32,500 nucleotides of DNA from Neocallimastix lanati (nom. inval.) (Eukaryota > Neocallimastigomycota > Neocallimastigomycetes > Neocallimastigales > Neocallimastigaceae): NCBI GenBank assembly GCA_016946835.1, contig JACVTC010000065.1, positions 150,001 to 182,500 of the forward strand, given 5' to 3'. The notes beneath the pieces are model-generated. The model saw only the letters and a program-made list of their open reading frames with translations, was not told where the DNA came from and did no database searches. A program made the position numbers and the translations under genes. The stretch's first letter is position 1. Each line of letters begins with the position of its first letter. Positions 1 through 12,290 of the stretch are shown in pieces.

Positions 1-3000
1 TTTAAATTCACCAAAACGTTCCTTAAATTCTTTCATATAAATATTAAGAAGCATTTCTCTAGCAAAGTCCTTCTTTTCTATTGGACCTGTTGGTACTTCC
101 ATACAAATTTGTTCAATGAAACTTGTTCTAAATGTTGGTACAGGTATATCATTAGGATTAATTCCAGGGAATTTTAAATTGGAAAGACAATATTCATCCT
201 TTGGATAATATTGTGATAAATCTTCATCATCATGAAAACTAAATGTAATATCTTTCTTTATCTCACAACGATATACACCTTCAGTACGACTAGAGATAGA
301 AGGTACTGAATAATACTTTTCATTTATTGAATTTTGATTTTGTCCTTGACTTTGATCACTTTCATTATCACCATTACCTAAATGAATATCTTCAATAATT
401 TTCATATTATTCATAGATTTTAATAAATTATTTAAATTATTACTACTATTACTATAGGATTGACTTGAATTATTATTATTTTGATTTTGATTTTGTAAAT
501 TATATTTTTCAGAATTATCATTTTCTTTTGAACCATCATCGTATAGATATGGAGAATGTGGTCTTGAAGTTGGCGGAGTTTGATATGGTTGTTCTTGACT
601 CATATAATATTGACCTTGACCTTGACTTTGACCTTGACTTTGACTTTGTCCCAATCCTTGATAAAGATTAACATTAGGATCAGAAGAAAGTGAAGTACCA
701 ACCGAAAGTTTTCTATTACTTGATGGGGTAGTAACTATTGCTGTCGAAGTTGGAGTTGGTATACCAGGATTTGTTCCTTCTAATGATTCCATATCCATAA
801 TTGGACGTCTATTTTTATTATTATAACTATTTCTAGATTTAGAACGATTTCTTGATTTAGAACGTGAACGTGAACGTCCATTTATTGGATTATTAACACT
901 AGCATGCGAACGAGAACGAGAACGAGATTTTCTTGTAGTATCAATAGCAAGACCTTGACTAAAACCTTGAATAGAACTTCTCTTACCATAAGTTGAATTA
1001 AAATTAGTATTAGAATTAGAACTAGAATAAGGATAATTATTAGAATTATTTATTCCTATTTCTAAATTTTCATAAGGTTCTTGAAGAATACTATCATCGA
1101 CTTTATATAAATATTGGAACTGTTCATCATTATCATTATCATAAAGAGCAGAAAGTTCAAATTCATCTCCTAACATTTTTTGTATATGATAATTATAGTT
1201 ATTATCCATTTCATTAAATACAGGTTGATAATAACCAGTTTCTATATAATCATCATCTAAATATTCATCAATAAACTGATCAGTAAAATCATCATCATCA
1301 GAAAATGAAAGTTCATTTAAAATTTCTTGATCAATCTCTTCACGCTCAGCACGAGTAATATACATTTTTGTTGGATATATATTTTCTTCTATATCTTTAA
1401 AGGCTAAATCATATCCAGTTTGAGAAAGATAACCATTCTTATTTGGAGCAAAAACCATAGCAGAATCAACATCTTCCTCTTCTTGATTATGATTATAACG
1501 ATTACTAGTGGAAACCACTCTTTTAAGATTTGGAATATTACTACTTGAACTAATACTAGAAACACGAATATTATTTAATTGTTTAGTAGTACCATCTGGA
1601 CTTACAAGTTTTGGAGAGGGTTGAGAATTAGTTATAGATACTGGTTCGATAGAACTACTAGCAGAAGTGGAAGTACTTCTTTGTCGATAATTACTTTGAA
1701 CAACATTAATTGGTTTAGCATTTTTATTATTATGAATTTGTTTTGATGAAAGACGTTCCGGTAACATTTCGGATGTTAATTGTACAGGATGCATTCCTAC
1801 TCCCACAGACATTGGCATAGGCATAGCAGCATTAGAACTTGATGGTGAATGTGTAAAATTAGAATGACTACCATAACTAAAGCTACTACTAAGAGAATGA
1901 GCATGACCACGATGACTTCGTCCATGTCCCTGACTTTGAACCTTTATAGTTCCTACTGGACGTCCTTGAGCATTTTTAATAACTGGAATAGCATTAGATT
2001 TAGAGGAAGAAGATGTTATGACTGGCATTCCCGCTTCAGTATGGACTGGTGAAAATTTAGAAGATAATGACATAGTTGGACTAATAGATGAATTTAATTC
2101 AATGGAACCTGTTCCTGAACCAGATCCTGGTCTAGAAATGTCTTCTGTTCCTGAAATAGGACGTGGAGAACGAGCTGGACTACGTTGATATACTCTATTA
2201 CTATAGTTATTACTATTACTATTACTATTTGTATTATTATTATTATTATTATTATTATTTGATCCACTACTCATATATTGTGAATCAACACTAGGATTGC
2301 TATTTGTATCATTATTATACAATACAGGACTAACAGCATAGACAGAATAATTAGGTTCAATAACTTCATCATTAGATAATTTCAAACTTTCAGAATTAGA
2401 ATCTTCATCTTGTAATGCTTGACGCTTTAGTTGAGCTTTAAAATGACAAAGATAACGTGTAATATCGCTAAAGTCTGGACGAGCTTCTGGATTACCATTC
2501 CACATTCTTTCCATTAATTTCCAAATAGCTATAGGACAACCTTCTGGATATTCAGGACGTTTACCAGCAATGACAGCTTCAGAAAGGAAACGTTCGGATA
2601 AATTTTGGAAGGGAACACTACCCCAAGTGAAAAGTTCATAACAAAGCATAGCAAAACTATATACATCCGATTTTTTGGTGTAAACAAAACTTTCATGAAC
2701 TTCATTGGCAGTCCAACGTAAAGAATCTAAACGCTTCATCTTAGAATGATTAGAATGATAATCTACTTCAGCACGACATTTACTAAAACCAAAATCACAT
2801 ATATGAGGTTGTAAATGTTCATCTAAAAGAATATTTCTTGCCATTAAATCACCATGAACTACATCTTTAGCATGTAAGTATTCCATACCAGAACTGATAC
2901 CAATTAAAATTTCTAACAAGTTCAGGAGAGATAATTTTTCTTTATCTTCAATATAATTAATTAAATTTCCATTTTTCATTAATGGAATAACTACAAATGG

Positions 3001-4224
3001 ATAGTCATTAAGTTGATTTGCCCCATATAATGAAAGAACGTTTGGATGACTTAAACTATACCACATTTTAACATCTTTATAAAATTCTTTACGTACACGA
3101 ACACGATTGATTTGGATGGTCATTTCCTTAACAGCAACATCTAAACCTAACCAAAGAGCTTTATAAATTTTTGAGAAAGGACCTTTTGATAATTCTTCCC
3201 CAATTTCTATATCCCAACTAGCAATTTGCCAATTTTTTAATTCAATTGGTAAACCTTGGGCCATGTTTTTAAGGCGTTCGCATATATAAACGATATTATC
3301 AATATTAACATATTTCTTACGATTCATTGGGGGTTTCTTATAATTTCGAATAGATGATAGAATTTCTTGTGAGTGTAATTGGGTAAACATTAATTTATGA
3401 TCTCCGTTATCACCAATTGGTAATGATTCATGATATTGAGATTCTGGATCAATAATATCCTCATTAATAATATCTTCTAAGGTTGAAATGGCTTCTATAA
3501 TCATTTCAGGTCCTGTAGCTCTTCCTAAAAAGGAGAGAAGACGAGCATCACTCTTCATAGCATAATTTAATAATTTATTAAAATATTCATTATCTTCTTC
3601 TTTATCATCTTGATCTTCCATCTCACGAACCGAATTATTAATAAATGGTATATTTCTTAATCCTAATTGAAAACTATAATACACCAATTGAGAATTATAA
3701 TTTTCAAATGCTTTTTCCAATTCATTATTTGAAATTAGTTTTTTGAATGGACCATAATTAACATAGACTTCTATATGGCTTGCTATCTGTAAAAATAAAA
3801 TTTTTACATCTTTAAAATATGTACTTGAAATATTTCCTTCATTTTCGGATTGAAGTTTTTCAAATTCTTTTAAAAATAAATTCAATCTACTCCATAATCT
3901 ATTTATTTGACATTTATTAATAATTACGGTATCAATGACTTTATAAATTTTATCACATATTTTATGTAATTCACTATTTTATCATATATATTTTTATAAA
4001 TATAAATTATATACAGCATAATATAATATAAAAAAAGATTTAAAAGTAAAAAAAAATATATATATATATAGTTTATATTAATAAATATTGTTAATTTTAA
4101 TGCATCTAATAATTCAATAAAAATAAATTTAAAAATATTTTAATAAAATATAGATATTTTTCTAATTTTTATTTTTTTTTTACCTTATAATATTATATAC
4201 TTCAATAGAACTTGTCCCTTGCAT
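1..4224 (-). CDS. Large TKL-type protein kinase, 3' end beyond window
   Basis: Two exons, complement of 4184-4224 and 3973-1; no stop is reached, so at least 1,338 residues. ATG 4224 is the first ATG after an upstream in-frame TAA; the split codon AG|T joins cleanly. Residues 1 to about 130 are helical and resemble the four-helix N-terminal domain of MLKL-like proteins (inference). The kinase domain spans about 265-525: a degenerate glycine loop near G278, VAVKEM with K296, HGDLMARN with catalytic D389 and N394, DFG at 407-409, RWTANEV where RWMAPEV is usual, and a C-lobe Arg near 512. All catalytic residues checked are present, so it is probably active; HGDLxxRN fits the TKL/tyrosine-kinase-like group. 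The tail is low complexity: poly-Asn, Ser-rich, Arg-Ser dipeptides and Gln-Gly-Ser repeats, plus an acidic stretch. The last 110 residues or so in the window look ordered but I cannot assign them. Substrate unknown. Confidence 0.9.
3974..4183 (-). other. Intron 1 of the kinase gene
   Basis: A 210-bp AT-rich intron with donor GTAAAA and acceptor ATAG on the minus strand. It is inferred because the long kinase frame meets a stop just upstream of 3973, while a short ATG-led exon at 4184-4224 joins in the right phase. The joined codon AGT (Ser) leads straight into the helical N-terminal region. Confidence 0.75.
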
Positions 4225-4936
4225 GATTATAAAAAAAATTAAATTATATAATATGAATGTTGATATTTATTTAAATATATTTTTAGTTTTATTTATGTAT
4301 AATATGTTGAAAATAAAAGTATTGGTATTTTCTTTTTTCAAAAAAAAAAATATTTCTAAATTGTATGAGAAATATAACTATTATTAAATCTATCAGTTTA
4401 TTATTATTGTTAAAAGGTTTTATTTATATATTTTTTCCTTTATTTTAATTTATTAATTTTATTAAATTTACAGTTTTTATTTATGATATTTAAAAAATTT
4501 TGTTTTTTCTTTTTTTCTTTTTTTGGTTATTTCGAAATATTAACAAATAACGATTAGATATTAATCTCTATAAAATAATATTAAAATAAAATGTTAATAA
4601 ATTTTATTAATAAAAAGTATATTAATTTTATTATTTTTATTTAGAGTAAAAATATAAAATTATTTTTTTCAATTCAAATTTAAATCATTAATCATATTAT
4701 ATATCAACTTCATTTACTACTAATTAACACTATAAAACTATATAAACAATTCCATTTCCATCCACTTTATATATCTTCATTATAAATATTTCTTATTTTT
4801 TATATATCACATATATTTTATATCATTCAAATTTAATATTTTAATATATATCTCTTCGATTTTTTTTTAAATAAAAAACAATTTTACGATTTATTTTTGT
4901 TAAAAAATCTAACTATTCTTTTATCTTAGTATTTTT
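4225..4936. other. AT-rich intergenic, upstream of kinase
   Basis: This is the 5' flank of the minus-strand kinase gene. It consists of A/T homopolymers and short AT runs. I see no gene, and no promoter element can be singled out against this composition. Confidence 0.6.
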
Positions 4937-5188
4937 AAAGATTTTAATAAATAAAAATCAATAATTCAATTTGTAAATTTTAAAAATAAATTATTCTAGC
5001 TATTTTTTATTAATATTATTAAAGATTTTAATAAATAAAAATCAATAATTCAATTTGTAAATTTTAAAAATAAATTATTCTAGCTATTTTTTATTAATAT
5101 TATTAAAGATTTTAATAAATAAAAATCAATAATTCAATTTGTAAATTTTAAAAATAAATTATTCTAGCTATTTTTTATTAATATTATT
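4937..5188. repeat. Perfect 84-bp tandem repeat, three copies
   Basis: Copies start at 4937, 5021 and 5105, each opening with AAAGATTTTAATAAATAAAA and ending with TTTTTTATTAATATTATT. I see no difference between the three copies, so the triplication is recent or kept uniform. A degraded partial copy may precede 4937. Confidence 0.93.
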
Positions 5189-6299
5189 AACAAAAATATA
5201 ATTACTTCTTTTTCACGTAGGTGTGTGTAGCTTTGTTGCCTGAATTATTAACGTTAAAACTTTAAAATTTTGCATAAAAAAAAATAGTAATATATATTTA
5301 ATTAAATTTTTCTCTTTTTTTCTTTTCGTATATTCTATTACTATTTTATTAATAAGTTTTATTATTTAATTAAGTTTTGTTTTTTTGGATTTGTTTGTTT
5401 AATTAATTATATCTTTTATTGAAAAGTATTTCATAACTTTTTTTTATTAAAAAAATATACCAATAACATGGATATAAGAAAACGAAAGAAAAATAAAATA
5501 AAAAAGAGTATTTTTAATCAGAGTTATTAAATATTTAAAGTTTAGTGAAAAGGAATATTAAATTAAAAAAAAAAAAAGTTTAAATTTGAATAACTTCTGT
5601 TAGATTTTTTATTTTTTTTTTCTTTTCTTTTTTCTATATCTCTATTTTTTGTTGTATCATTAAAAAGTAATCAGCATTTATAAATATTTATTAAAACATA
5701 AATATATACTTTTAAAATTGGTCTAATTATTTTTAATAATAAACTGATTTACTTTTTTTTGGTAATTAAGTTTTTTATTTTTTGTTTTTTTGCTTGTTTT
5801 TTTTTTTTTATTATTATTTTTTATTATTATTATTTTTATTTTATATCTAATTTTCTGATCCTTTAAACTAAAAAAAAAAAAAAAAAACAATAACAATAAT
5901 AAATAAAAAAAAAATAAAAAAAAGGAAATGAAAACAAAAAAAAAAAAAAGTTTTTTGAAAATAAAAATAAAATAAAATAAAACAAAAGTAATAAAGTTTT
6001 ATACAAAACAAAAAAAAAAGGAATGTAAAAATTAAAGAATAAAAAAAAATAAATAAATAAACTTTTTTTAAAAAAAAATTATATAGATTAAAATTTTATG
6101 ATTTAAAATATAAAATTTAAATTTATGCCAAAATATTAAAAGAATATAAATATATATATTTTTATATATTTATATATATATTTATAATACTAATAATAAT
6201 AAAAAGGATTATAATAATATTTTAAATAAATCTTAAAATATTTATAAATAATAATAATTAATATTTATTTATTAATTTAATATAATAATTATTTATTAC

Positions 6300-6530
6300 T
6301 AATAGAGTTATTTATTTATTTATTTATTATTATTAATTTATTTATTTATTATTCAACTATTTATTTATTATTCTATTATTTATTATTCAACTATTTATTT
6401 ATTATTCAATTATTTATTTATTTATTATTTATTTATTTATTTATTATTTATTTATTATTTATTATTTATTATTTATTATTTAATTATTTATTCAATTATT
6501 TATTATTGATTATTCAATTATTTAATTAAT
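6300..6530. repeat. Imperfect TTTA / TTATT microsatellite
   Basis: Runs of TTTA mixed with TTATT and interrupted by CAAC and CAAT. It looks like a decayed simple-sequence tract and is not coding. Confidence 0.8.
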
Positions 6531-7593
6531 TTAATATATATATGTAATATATTACTAAGCATATTACAAATAATATTTAATTTATTAAAAAATTTTAAAT
6601 TTAAATTTATATAAAATTTTATATATTTCAATTAAATTATATAATAGCGTTATATTAAAAATAAAAAGTTTCAATTTATAATATATAATAATATATTATT
6701 ATATATTACATAGGATTTCTCTTTTTACGGTTTAATATAATTTCAAAATCATTTTTTATTTTTTTTTTTATATTAACAATAGTAAAGCATTTTACTACTA
6801 TTTTATATGTCATGATTTATATCATTTAAACTTTTGTATGACGTTTCCTTTTATGTACTTTTTTAATTAGTCTAAAACATTCGATGATTACTATTTAATA
6901 TACTAATAAATTAAGTTACACTTTAATTTAGAGTTTTTGTAAAAAATAAAAGTTTATTGATTTTAATTTATTTTAATGAAAACTATGTTATCTCTGATGT
7001 TATTGGTCTAAAAATCAATAAAACTTTTTTGTTCTTTTATTATAATGTATTGTATTATATTATATAGTATAATATTCATTGAATATATTATTAATTAAAT
7101 AGAATTTTATATATTATTTGAATAATAAATTAATTATATATATCAATAGTTGAATATAATAAAAAAATATATATAAATATATATAATATTTGAATTGAAT
7201 ATAATATATTATAGTATATATATACTATATACAAATTTGAACAAATTGAACTTTATTTTTCTTTTTTTCTTTTTTTTTTTCTAATTTTTCAAATTATTAA
7301 AATTTATACTAATAATAATATTAATAATGATAATATAATAATAATTATCATATTATTAATAATAGTAATAATGAATACTAATTAATAATAGATAATTAAT
7401 AATGAATAATAGATAATTAATAATTAATAATAGATAATTGATATAAAAATTATGACTTATTTAATAATCCTTAATTAACGGTAAATCTATTCCACTTTTT
7501 GATTTTATTTTTATATTTATGGAAAAGAGAAGAGCCATTTAACCAAAATTCAACCAATTTTCTTTTAATCTATTTTCTATTTTTCTGTGTTTT

Positions 7594-7613
7594 GGTTTTG
7601 GTTTTGGTTTTGG
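7594..7613 (+). repeat. GGTTTT hexamer repeat (possible two-layer G-quadruplex)
   Basis: Four GG pairs at 7594, 7600, 7606 and 7612, each separated by TTTT. The spacing is exactly regular and is the only such G pattern I noticed in the AT-rich part. Two-tetrad quadruplexes are weak, so function is uncertain. Confidence 0.7.
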
Positions 7614-8016
7614 TTATTATACTTTAATCTAAGCAATCCCCTTTCATTTATTTATATATTAAGAGATCCTCCAAAATTCAAATATAAATAAATATTTAAT
7701 AAGAGATAAAAGTTTAGTGACACATAAATTGGAATCTTTTATTAAACTAAGCTAGAATTGCACAGTGATTTAATTATATTGGAATGGTATTACATTTCCA
7801 TTGTGTTTGAATGTTTAAAGGGTTTTTTTTAAAATATATTTTTTTTTAAACTAATATATGACATTGTTTTATTAATTAAAATGGATGAGATGTATAAAGT
7901 ATTTCAAACATAGGAGAGACTGAAATTTCTAACATTATTAATTAATAAATTTATTTCTTTTCTATATTTCTATATATTTATCCATCTAATCTTTTCATTA
8001 AGTTAGAAATAAACAA

Positions 8017-8463
<447 letters not shown>

Positions 8464-9285
8464 AACATATTTATATCGTTTATGATATTGATTACTAATA
8501 TTAAATATGACAAATGATTTATTTATTATATTTTTCAATTTATATTCTATTTATTTTCTATTTATAACCTCAGTTGTATTTTTTTAATTGATATATTACA
8601 ATTAAATAATATATAATATATATATTATTTAACTAATCGTTAGGTAACACTAACCTACTAATACTTTACATATCATAACATCTTAATTAGTACTACCTTA
8701 AGTAATAATAATAATGAATATATAGGATATATGTAATGTATAATATATAATATATATAATGTATACAATATAATAAATAATATAGAATATATAGAATATA
8801 ATATATATTATATAATATATAATGTATAGCATATAATAAATAATATATAATGTATAATATGTATAATGCATAATATATATAGGATATATATAGGATATAT
8901 AATGTGAATATAAATAAAATAAAACAAAAAGATTTAATTTCCTTTCAAACCAAAAGTTCCTTTTAATATATTCGGTTTATTTACTATTTATTGTTGTTTA
9001 ATATTTTTATCATAATACAAATTAATTTATACAATTAAAACATTGTTTATTAATAAAATGTTAATTGTCCAAATATAATAACAATTAAGGTTTGGAGAAT
9101 AATTTAGGAACAAAATGAAAAAAAAAGAAAAAATAAAAACATGTAATAATGTAATATGAGGTGGATAAATTATTATCAAATTAACATATACAATATTTTA
9201 TTTATTTATTTATTTATATTTATTTATTTATATTTATTTATTTATATTTATTTATATTTATTTATTGATTTATTTATTGATTTTA
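8464..9285. other. AT-rich intergenic
   Basis: TA-dinucleotide-rich stretches such as repeated ATAATATATAAT at 8590-8900, and a TTTA tetranucleotide tract at about 9198-9280. No gene seen. Confidence 0.6.
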
Positions 9286-9852
9286 CATACTTATAATGAA
9301 AAAGAATTTAATACATTTATATCAATTACAAGACATAAAATTAAATATGAAATTAGAAAAAGTTCAATTCCTTTGAGTATAAAACTATAAACGTATATTT
9401 AATGAAGTTTCATAAGAGATGGGATTTATATGTCTTGAATATTTATGAAAAATAATAAAATAATAAAAATATATTTACAGATAGTACTTTTTGTATTACA
9501 CCTAAAATTAATTACCAAGTGTTCATTATAAGAATTTATATTAAAGATTAAAATAGTTTTTATACTACTTCTTTTTAAATATTAAAATATAAGTAATAAG
9601 CTATTTATGAAATGTTTTTTGAAGACATAAAAGAAAAAAAAAAAAAAAAAAAAAACTAATAAATTTAGTATAAATACTATAATCATTCTAAAATATTTTT
9701 TTTTTTCATAGTGATTTCAAAAAAAAAAAAAAAGTTAGGAAAAACTGCTGAAATCAATATTTTAATTGAAAAATACAAAACTATAGAATTCAAATTAATA
9801 GATAATGGAAGACCTAGAAATAATATTGGTTGAATTATGGTTTAAATGTTAA
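9286..9852 (+). pseudogene. Decayed MULE-type transposase, copy C
   Basis: Translating all plus frames recovers broken pieces collinear with the intact transposase at 30815-32239. First comes a segment with RHKIKYEIRKSSIPLSIK (intact copy: MKHKIKDGIEKSSIPFGIK). Next is DSTFCITPKINYQVFI (intact DGTFFIAPKFSYQVFI), which keeps the first Asp of the DDE triad. A piece with NSFYTTSF follows, and finally IEKYKTIEFKLID near the C-terminus (intact IERFKSIEAKLID). Between about 9640 and 9740 the middle of the gene, including the second Asp and the Glu, is missing and replaced by A/T homopolymers. Many stops and frameshifts make it non-functional. It ends next to the repeat element at 9945-10440. Confidence 0.8.
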
Positions 9853-9944
9853 ACTAATTTAATATAAATGATACTATTTGTGATAAATGAAAGTGTAATG
9901 ATCAAATATAAATTTTTTTTTTTTCATTTTTTTTAATTTATTTT

Positions 9945-10440
9945 CAGTGTATATCACCCTTATTTTCAGCCTCACTCCCTTCATGGCATGGAAATATTGA
10001 GGTAGTCGCAACACATTTGTTTGATTTCACATAGGCAAGATATTATCCCTGCTGGATGTCCTTACTGAATGTTCATGCATATTATTGCTGAGAATTTTCT
10101 AGTACGTTTTTTTTAGAGTGCCTTTCCAGTTCCTAACTTTAAACTGCCTTTGAATCGAGGCAGTATAACCTAACCCAATAAGATACGTACTAGCTCCATT
10201 GGAGCCACAGTTAGGACAATCTTTTGTCTATATTACTTTGGAGATTGAGAATAATATATATAAGGAGAGAGAGAGAGAGAGAGAGAATACTTATCTGTAA
10301 CCCTAATCACCATATTCGTTAAAATCTTTTTTGAGGAAAACCGAAAATAGTCAAAGAACAGGATCGAACCAGGAGTCTTATGTAATAAGAATTAAACCCT
10401 GTTTGATCAAATGAAAAAGGTCAGGATTCTGTCGTTCAAA
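9945..10440 (-). mobile_element. SINE-like interspersed repeat, copy 1
   Basis: This island is visibly richer in G and C than its flanks. Read on the minus strand it has three parts. First is a tRNA-like head at about 10440-10340 with a B-box-like GGTTCGATCC and a hairpin that could present a UAC anticodon loop. Next is a linker with a GA/CT microsatellite. Last is a body from about 10232 down to 9955 that matches the copy at 12291-12602 (shared blocks GGGTTAGGTTAT, GGCACTC, AGTAAGG, CTCAATA). An A-rich 3' end follows. The tRNA fold is poor in the T-stem, so the head is a degenerate tRNA relative rather than a gene. Homology of the bodies is direct observation; the SINE label is inference. 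Confidence 0.6.
10264..10287. repeat. (GA)n dinucleotide tract
   Basis: About 12 GA units inside the SINE-like island, between its tRNA-like head and its conserved body. Confidence 0.95.
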
Positions 10441-11286
10441 ATTATTATTAGAAGTTAAAATTACTCTTAATTAAAAATTCATAATTGTTCAAAAATTTTA
10501 ATTTTTTTAAAATATATATATATTAAAAAAAAAATATAAAACTATATTTTTGTTATTAAGTATTTCTAAATAATTATTATTATTTTTATTTTTATATTTT
10601 TATTAATAACATTTATATCTATATTATTAATTTTATGAATACTATAAAACGAATTTTCTATCAAATAATTTTTTTTTATGTATGTATTTGTAGTAAAGAC
10701 TTTTATATCTATAAAACAAAAATACTTTAAAACGATTTTTCTATTAAATAATTTTTTTTTTGTTTCATATTTGTAGCAAAGGCTTTTATATCTATAAAAC
10801 AAAAATATTCTATTAAAATGTGTAATAAAAGTAATATTAAATATTTTTATTAATAACTTTTATTCGATATAATTAATAAACATTTTGTATTAAAAAAAAA
10901 ATTTATTTTTCAAAAAGATTTCAAAGGATTTGCTGCATTTCGTAACGTGGCTTATAAATAAAAATTTTTTCGTAATTAACGCACCAATTTTTTTTTTTTT
11001 TTTTTAAATAATTGTTATTAAAATATATCTTTGAAATAAAATGTTACTAAATATTTTATTATTTAATATTAAATATTAACAAAAAATATATCTTTGAAAT
11101 AAGATATTATTTAATATTTTAAATTTTATTTTAACAAAAAATATTAATAAATTATTTAATAATAATAATATTAGGGTTATATATTTAATATAATTGAAGT
11201 AATATTAACATAAACAATAAAGTAAGCCACTTTTTATATATACTTTCGTTCCGAAACTCCCTTTTCAAAAACTTTAAAAATAAAAT
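10441..11286. other. AT-rich spacer between two islands
   Basis: Mostly A/T homopolymer-type sequence. It contains an imperfect tandem duplication at about 10650-10817. At 10931-10950 there is a short CG-containing patch with TTCGTAACGTGG that resembles the GC cluster near 15.1 kb. No gene seen. Confidence 0.55.
10650..10817. repeat. Imperfect tandem duplication, unit about 82 bp
   Basis: Two adjacent copies share TTTTATATCTATAAAACAAA and a preceding T-rich stretch with ATTTGTAG. This explains a spurious repetitive reading frame on the minus strand here. Confidence 0.75.
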
Positions 11287-11736
11287 GCAATGTTGGTCCA
11301 GTCGGTTAGGTCGATACAGGTTACTGTAGAGGGCAGGGGTTCGAATCCTCGGCATGGCACCAATTAATCAGATGAGGTTTCAATCCTGGATATCATGAGA
11401 CCACACGTGATGTTCATAAGGCTTTCCCTCAAATGATTATTTCACTTAACCCTTGATACTACGCTTTGAATTGAATCATAGACCTTGAGGATTATAAAAT
11501 TTCCAATCGCCAATGATTACACCCACTAGGGAGGAGTTAATGATTCCGTTCTGATGCTCGTGGTCAATAGAGATATATGTAGGAACGTTAGGAACGCATC
11601 TCCGGGCAGTGTATAACAACGATTGAGAGCGGCGAAGCTGTTACAGTATGCCAATAACTCATCACCTTACAGTTAATTAATAACTGTATGGCCATATTGG
11701 GAGATGGGTACCCATTATGTGCAAGTCTATGCTTTT
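11287..11736 (+). ncRNA. Putative Pol III unit with tRNA-like 5' end
   Basis: The first 75 bases resemble a tRNA. The acceptor arm (GCAATGT with GCATGGC) pairs at 6 of 7 positions counting one G-T. The D-loop is canonical, AGTCGGTTA. The B box GGTTCGAATCC is perfect, and the sequence ends in A-CCA. The anticodon arm is wrong for a working tRNA: TACAG/CTGTA encloses only four bases. The remaining 370 bp is richer in G and C, has no TTTT run until TTTTT at 11731-11735, and contains hairpins (TACAGTTA/TAACTGTA; ATGGGTACCCAT). Internal A and B boxes, lack of T4 and a terminal T5 are what Pol III transcription needs. It could be a non-coding RNA gene or a tRNA-derived SINE. No frame looks coding, and I cannot match it to SRP, RNase P or spliceosomal RNAs. 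Confidence 0.5.
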
Positions 11737-12184
11737 TAAAAATAAAATATTTTAATCAAAGCATATTATATATTTAAATAATATTTTATTTTTAAAGTAT
11801 ATTTTATATTTAATAAATATTTTATTTTTAAATAATGTTTTAATTTTAAAAAAAAAATAAAAAATTTTAACCCTAATTTGACATTATTTATTAAAATTTT
11901 AAGGAGCCACAATATTCATTTTTCAGAAATTTAACTCATTTATTTATCTATATACTATTTATTTATTTATTTTATTTATTTTATTGTTATATTTTAATGA
12001 TATATCAACATATTCATCCTTTTTATATTATATAATGAGCTTTTATTAATATAAAGTTGGATCACCCAAAAAAAATAAAAATATTATACTATTATAAAAT
12101 AAAGTTTAAAGACTTTCTATTATTGTTACCTATTATCAGACCTTAAACTTTATGGTGGTTAATATATAAAAAGGTTATACTATC

Positions 12185-12224
<40 letters not shown>

Positions 12225-12290
12225 AATAAAATTTTGGTTAAAAATTAGGTACTAAAAATATTTTTTTTAAGACTGGAATTAAAGAAAGGA
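11737..12290. other. AT-rich spacer with poly(A)
   Basis: Palindrome-poor A/T sequence with TTTA runs at 11935-11985 and a poly(A) tract of about 33 bases at 12188-12220. No gene seen. Confidence 0.6.

Noticed and set aside
1849-2052. Plus-strand frames opposite the kinase gene
   Set aside because: Shadow frames of the minus-strand kinase coding sequence, as is the one at 465-671.
10340-10440. tRNA-Val(UAC) gene on the minus strand
   Set aside because: The anticodon hairpin can be drawn, but the T-stem and acceptor stem do not pair.
11287-11361. Functional tRNA gene
   Set aside because: The anticodon hairpin has a four-base loop and the D-stem has a T-T mismatch, so it is tRNA-like but not a working tRNA.
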